The position numbers were made by a program, and so were the translations under genes. From Datisca glomerata (taxonomy: Eukaryota > Streptophyta > Magnoliopsida > Cucurbitales > Datiscaceae), in NCBI GenBank assembly GCA_003255025.1, contig QANY01004052.1, forward strand, positions 1,488,001 to 1,552,000: DNA of 64,000 nucleotides, read 5' to 3'. The notes beneath the pieces were generated by a model that saw only the letters and a list, made by a program, of their open reading frames with translations, was not told where the DNA came from and searched no databases. This document shows positions 60,578 through 64,000 of this stretch, one piece after another. Position 1 is the first letter of the stretch. Each line of letters starts with the position of its first letter.

Positions 60578-61239
60578 ATAGGTTATTGATTATGCATATA
60601 GATATTTAAAAGTTAACGTATTGATGTATTTTTTTATATTGGCACATATTTATGTATGGTAAAAATTCAAATCTATTTGAATGTGTTATGTGATTAGATC
60701 CGTATCTTTTGGCTCAAGGCATTTTTACTTTTAATTTAGAATTGATGTACGCTAGATTTGAGGCATATGATTTTATGTAATTTATTTTATTATAAAATTT
60801 GTAATTTTTTATAAATTCGATGTAGTATCGCTGCTGCCTCGAAAACCGTCGGAAAACGCCATTCACCAACGATGGAAGTTGCCGCCACTGAAAATATGTT
60901 GCCGGAAAACCACTGTCATAAAAATCGTCGAAAAAGATGCCTCTGCTGCCGCATCCCACCATCGTGTCGCACTACCTCCTGTTGTCTACTGCCTTACCCT
61001 ACGTGGCGACTAGGGTTTATGAAACCCAAAGTAATAACAATTAGAGTTTAGAAAATCTTGTGATGTTTCACAAAACTATAATCTCATATTTTATATTTAA
61101 TATTTTGATTTTTGTTTTTTGATTTTTAAACAGATAAAAGATAATTAAAGTTTAAAAGATATGATATCAGATATTAAAAGATAATTATTCATTTTATTTA
61201 TTTTATCTTTTGAAATTTGATTTTAAAAGACAATTATCA
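60578..61239 (+). other. leader of the forward copia element, gag deleted
   Basis: Only about 660 bp separate the primer site from the zinc-knuckle codons, too short for leader plus gag. Most of gag has therefore been lost. A GC-richer patch at 60825-61010 resembles the one in the forward element at 16500-16700. Confidence 0.6.
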
Positions 61240-64000
61240 AGTGGACAAGTCGAAAAATAAGTGTCATCATTGTGGAGTTGCTGGTAATTGAAAACGCAAC
61301 TGCCCAGACTATCTCAAGGGGTTGAGATCTAAAAGTATAGTACTTGTTATTAAGGCTTGTTATGTGGTTGACTCTACTTTTTCTTGGATTGTAGACTCTG
61401 CAGCCGCTAACCATATCTGTTGTTCCCTGCAAGAGTTCAGGGAAATCACAAGGCCTGGCGAGGGCGAGTTCAGCTTCCATTGGGGAAATGGAGCACTGAT
61501 ATCGGTTGTATCTATAGGAATTATTAAATTGTCATTTGATAACAATTTTATGGTTTTACGAGATGTTTATTATATCCTGATTTTTTAGAAGAACCTATTT
61601 CAATAGCTGGTTTAATTGAGCAATGATTCAATTTGAATTTCGTTGAAAAGATATTGGTGTTTTAAAAATTATTGCTTAGTTACTACTGCACATTTGATAA
61701 ATAAACTGTTTTACATAAAACTAATAGTTTCAATGATATGTGACACTGAAGTGAATGTTGATTCACAGAGGGATAGTAAAGGTTGAAGTCTGACTCAACC
61801 GATCTAATATATTTGTGGCACTTACGCCTTGGGCATATTAGCCTGGACAGGATAGTCCTTTACAAAATTTAAGCGTGAGATCACTACCCACATATGAATC
61901 CTATATAGAAGGTAAAATGACCAAGAGACTCTTTTCAACAAAGGGTAAAAGAGCCACTTAATGTCTCGAACTCGTACATAGTAATGTATGTGGGCCATTG
62001 GATGTCCAAGCAAGAGGAGATTATGAATACTTCGTAACTTTCACTGAAGACTACTCACATTTTGGTCATGTTTATCTAATGCGCCAAAAGTCTAAAACCT
62101 TCGAAAAGTTCAAAGAGTATATAGGCTATGGTTCAGAAGCAATTAGAGAAGCAAATCAAAATATTATGATTTAATCGTGGTGGAGAGTACTTGCTAGGAG
62201 GGTTCGAAGATTTTCTTAAGGAAGAATGTATTATTTCTCAGCTTACAGCACCTGGCACTCTAGAACAGAATGGTGTGCAGAGAGAATGAATCGAACTATG
62301 ATGGATATGGTTAGATCCATGATGAGTTACTCATCCCTTCTAGATTTGTTCTAGGGATATGTCTTGGAAACAACAACATGCATTTCGAACCAAGTTTCAT
62401 CAAAGGCGGTGCCTGGCACGCCATATAAAAGATAGAATGGACGAAAGTCATCGGTTAATCACCTTAGAATATGGGGGTGCCCAACACGAGTTCTGAAACC
62501 AAAGACGGGCGAGTTGGTCAGTCGATCAGAATTATACATGTTTGTAGGATATCTCAAGGGAATGAAGGGATACATCTTTTATAGTCCAACCGACAAGAAG
62601 TTTTTTTTAGCATGAATGCACGTTTCTTGAGGAAGTATAAGAAGAGTGAAGCTGGGAAGCACTCTTGTGCTAGATGAATGATTGAGTTGGAAGACACTGA
62701 CTCCCTAATCAGAAATTGTTTCTAATTCAATAATGGAAGAATCACAACAGGGGCCAGAGCCTATGGAGCCTTGACATAATGGGAGGCTTGTGAGACAGCT
62801 TGACAGGGACATGTCTTATGGATATGTCTTAACAACAGTCTCAGATAAGGATCATGATGAACCTGTTTCCTACTCACATGTCATGGCTAGTCTTGAAGTA
62901 CACATATGGCAAGAAGCTATGAACGTTGAGATACATTTGATGTACTCGAACGGAGTCTGAAAACTTATATATCGTCTTGAATGGGTAAAACTTGTAGGGT
63001 GTAAATGGATCTATAAGAAAAATAGAGTCCGGATTTGAATATAGAGACATTCAAAGCTAGACTAGTAGCCAATGGCTACACTCAAAAGGAAAGTATAAAC
63101 TATGATGATACATTCTCGTCGGTAGCCATGCTTAAATCCATTCACATTCTCATGTTCATTGCTGCTGCCATCGATTATGAAATCTAGCAGATGGACGTCA
63201 AGGACTACTTTTCTGAATGACAATCGTAAAGAGAGCATTTATATGGCTCAACCAGACGAGTTCATAGAAAAAGACCAAGAGGCAAGGTTTACGAACTTCT
63301 TAAGTCCATTTATGGACTTAAACAAGCGTCACGGTCGTGAAAATATTAAATTTGATAGAACTGTCAAGAACGTTGGTTTTGAATAGTTAGTGGGCAAACT
63401 CTGTGTGTATAAGCTGATACATGAATGGGAAATGGGTTTTCTAGTCTTGTACGTAGATGATATTCTATTCATTGGGAATTGTGTAAGAAAATTATCTGAT
63501 GTCAAGATTTGGCTTGCAAAGCTATTTGATATGAAAGATTTTAAAGAAGCTGTATTTATCTTAGGTATTCGAATCTTTCAAGATAGGAAGAACAAGTAAT
63601 TGACATTGTCTCAAACATCTTATATTGATAAGGTGATGGATCGCTTCAGTATGCAAGACTCCAAGAATGGATATCTTCCTTTCAGACATTGAGTAAGCCT
63701 CTCGAATGAGCAGTCTCCCAAGACTCCTCAAGAAGAGGAAGATATGAGAAAGATTCTCTATACTTCAGTCGTAGGAAGTCTCATGTAGGCGATACTTTTC
63801 GCTAGGACAGACATTTACTATATTGTAGGCGTGGTGAGTCATTTTCAATCTAATCCTGGAATCGAGCATTGGAATACCGTCAAGCATATCCTTAAGTATC
63901 TAAGGAGAACAAGGAACTACATGCCTATATATTCAGGTATTAACCTGAATGTGAAAGGGTATATTGATTCAGATTTTCAAGCAGACAATGATTCTAGGAG
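61240..64000 (+). pseudogene. copia pol remnant (protease to RNase H), runs off the window
   Basis: A zinc knuckle at about 61255-61300 reads CHHCGVAGN followed by a stop where the metal-binding His should be. The protease motif near 61390 is DSAAANH (Gly of DSG replaced by Ala). Integrase at about 61800-62530 contains LRLGHI and GVPNTS-like ends. Reverse transcriptase from about 62900 has YVDD at 63450-63461 followed by ILFIGN and KDFKEAVFILGIRIFQD. RNase H starts near 63780 and is cut by the window end. Many stops and shifts show that it is inactive. It belongs near the lineage of the elements at 18554 and 40385. Confidence 0.87.

Noticed and set aside
60714..60962. 82-codon - strand frame in the third copia leader
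   Set aside because: Antisense, no domain; comparable to the leader frame at 16344-16700.

Overview
The window is AT-rich nuclear DNA of a flowering plant, most likely a eudicot. The evidence is GT-AG introns, plant-type gene families with plant gene structures, Ty1/copia retrotransposons with an initiator-Met tRNA primer site, PIF/Harbinger, Helitron, Mutator-like and hAT-like remnants, and plant-style microsatellites. The species cannot be named from the sequence.

Layout. 1-6 kb holds no intact gene: an AT-rich LTR-like stretch, a palindrome-rich CACGAT/ATCGTG block, a broken Mutator-like N-terminal coding fragment, and a probable deletion-derivative DNA transposon. 6.06-13.66 kb is a roughly 7.6-kb GC-richer tandem array of about 180 copies of a 42-bp unit. 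It has a visible higher-order period near 1.4 kb. It is interrupted by a segment carrying a second array (about 94 bp, two hairpins per unit), resumes at 14.64 kb, and is cut at 14.83 kb by a copia LTR. 14.8-20.2 kb is a decayed forward copia element that changes abruptly into a decayed PIF/Harbinger element (20.2-21.2 kb), followed by an assembly scar with an N at 21443. 21.5-27.8 kb is gene-poor.

27.9-35.0 kb and 46.5-54.4 kb hold five intact genes, each rebuilt exon by exon with an open reading frame throughout. They are a CPRD49-type GDSL/SGNH esterase (+, 6 exons, 249 aa), a LIMR/LMBR1-family polytopic membrane protein (-, 14 exons, 510 aa), PDX1 pyridoxal 5'-phosphate synthase subunit (+, intronless, 308 aa), a chloroplast rhodanese protein of the STR10 type (-, 2 exons, 221 aa), and a HAD/NIF-type (CTD-phosphatase-like) phosphatase (-, 6 exons, 313 aa). 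In Arabidopsis the LIMR and STR10 genes are, as far as I recall, direct neighbours (At3g08930/At3g08920). Here they lie about 14 kb apart, with a reverse copia element, a second copia fragment and PDX1 between them. These are unrelated housekeeping genes and no joint pathway is implied.

54.5-64 kb is transposon again: a reverse copia element with a 341-bp LTR, disrupted in its integrase by the 1.7-kb LTR of another, forward copia element that runs off the end of the window. A dispersed hAT-like non-autonomous family (GGTTCGG-rich, about 8-bp target duplications) occurs four times.

The least ordinary signal is the 42-bp minisatellite with its higher-order organisation, and the hairpin array lodged inside it.
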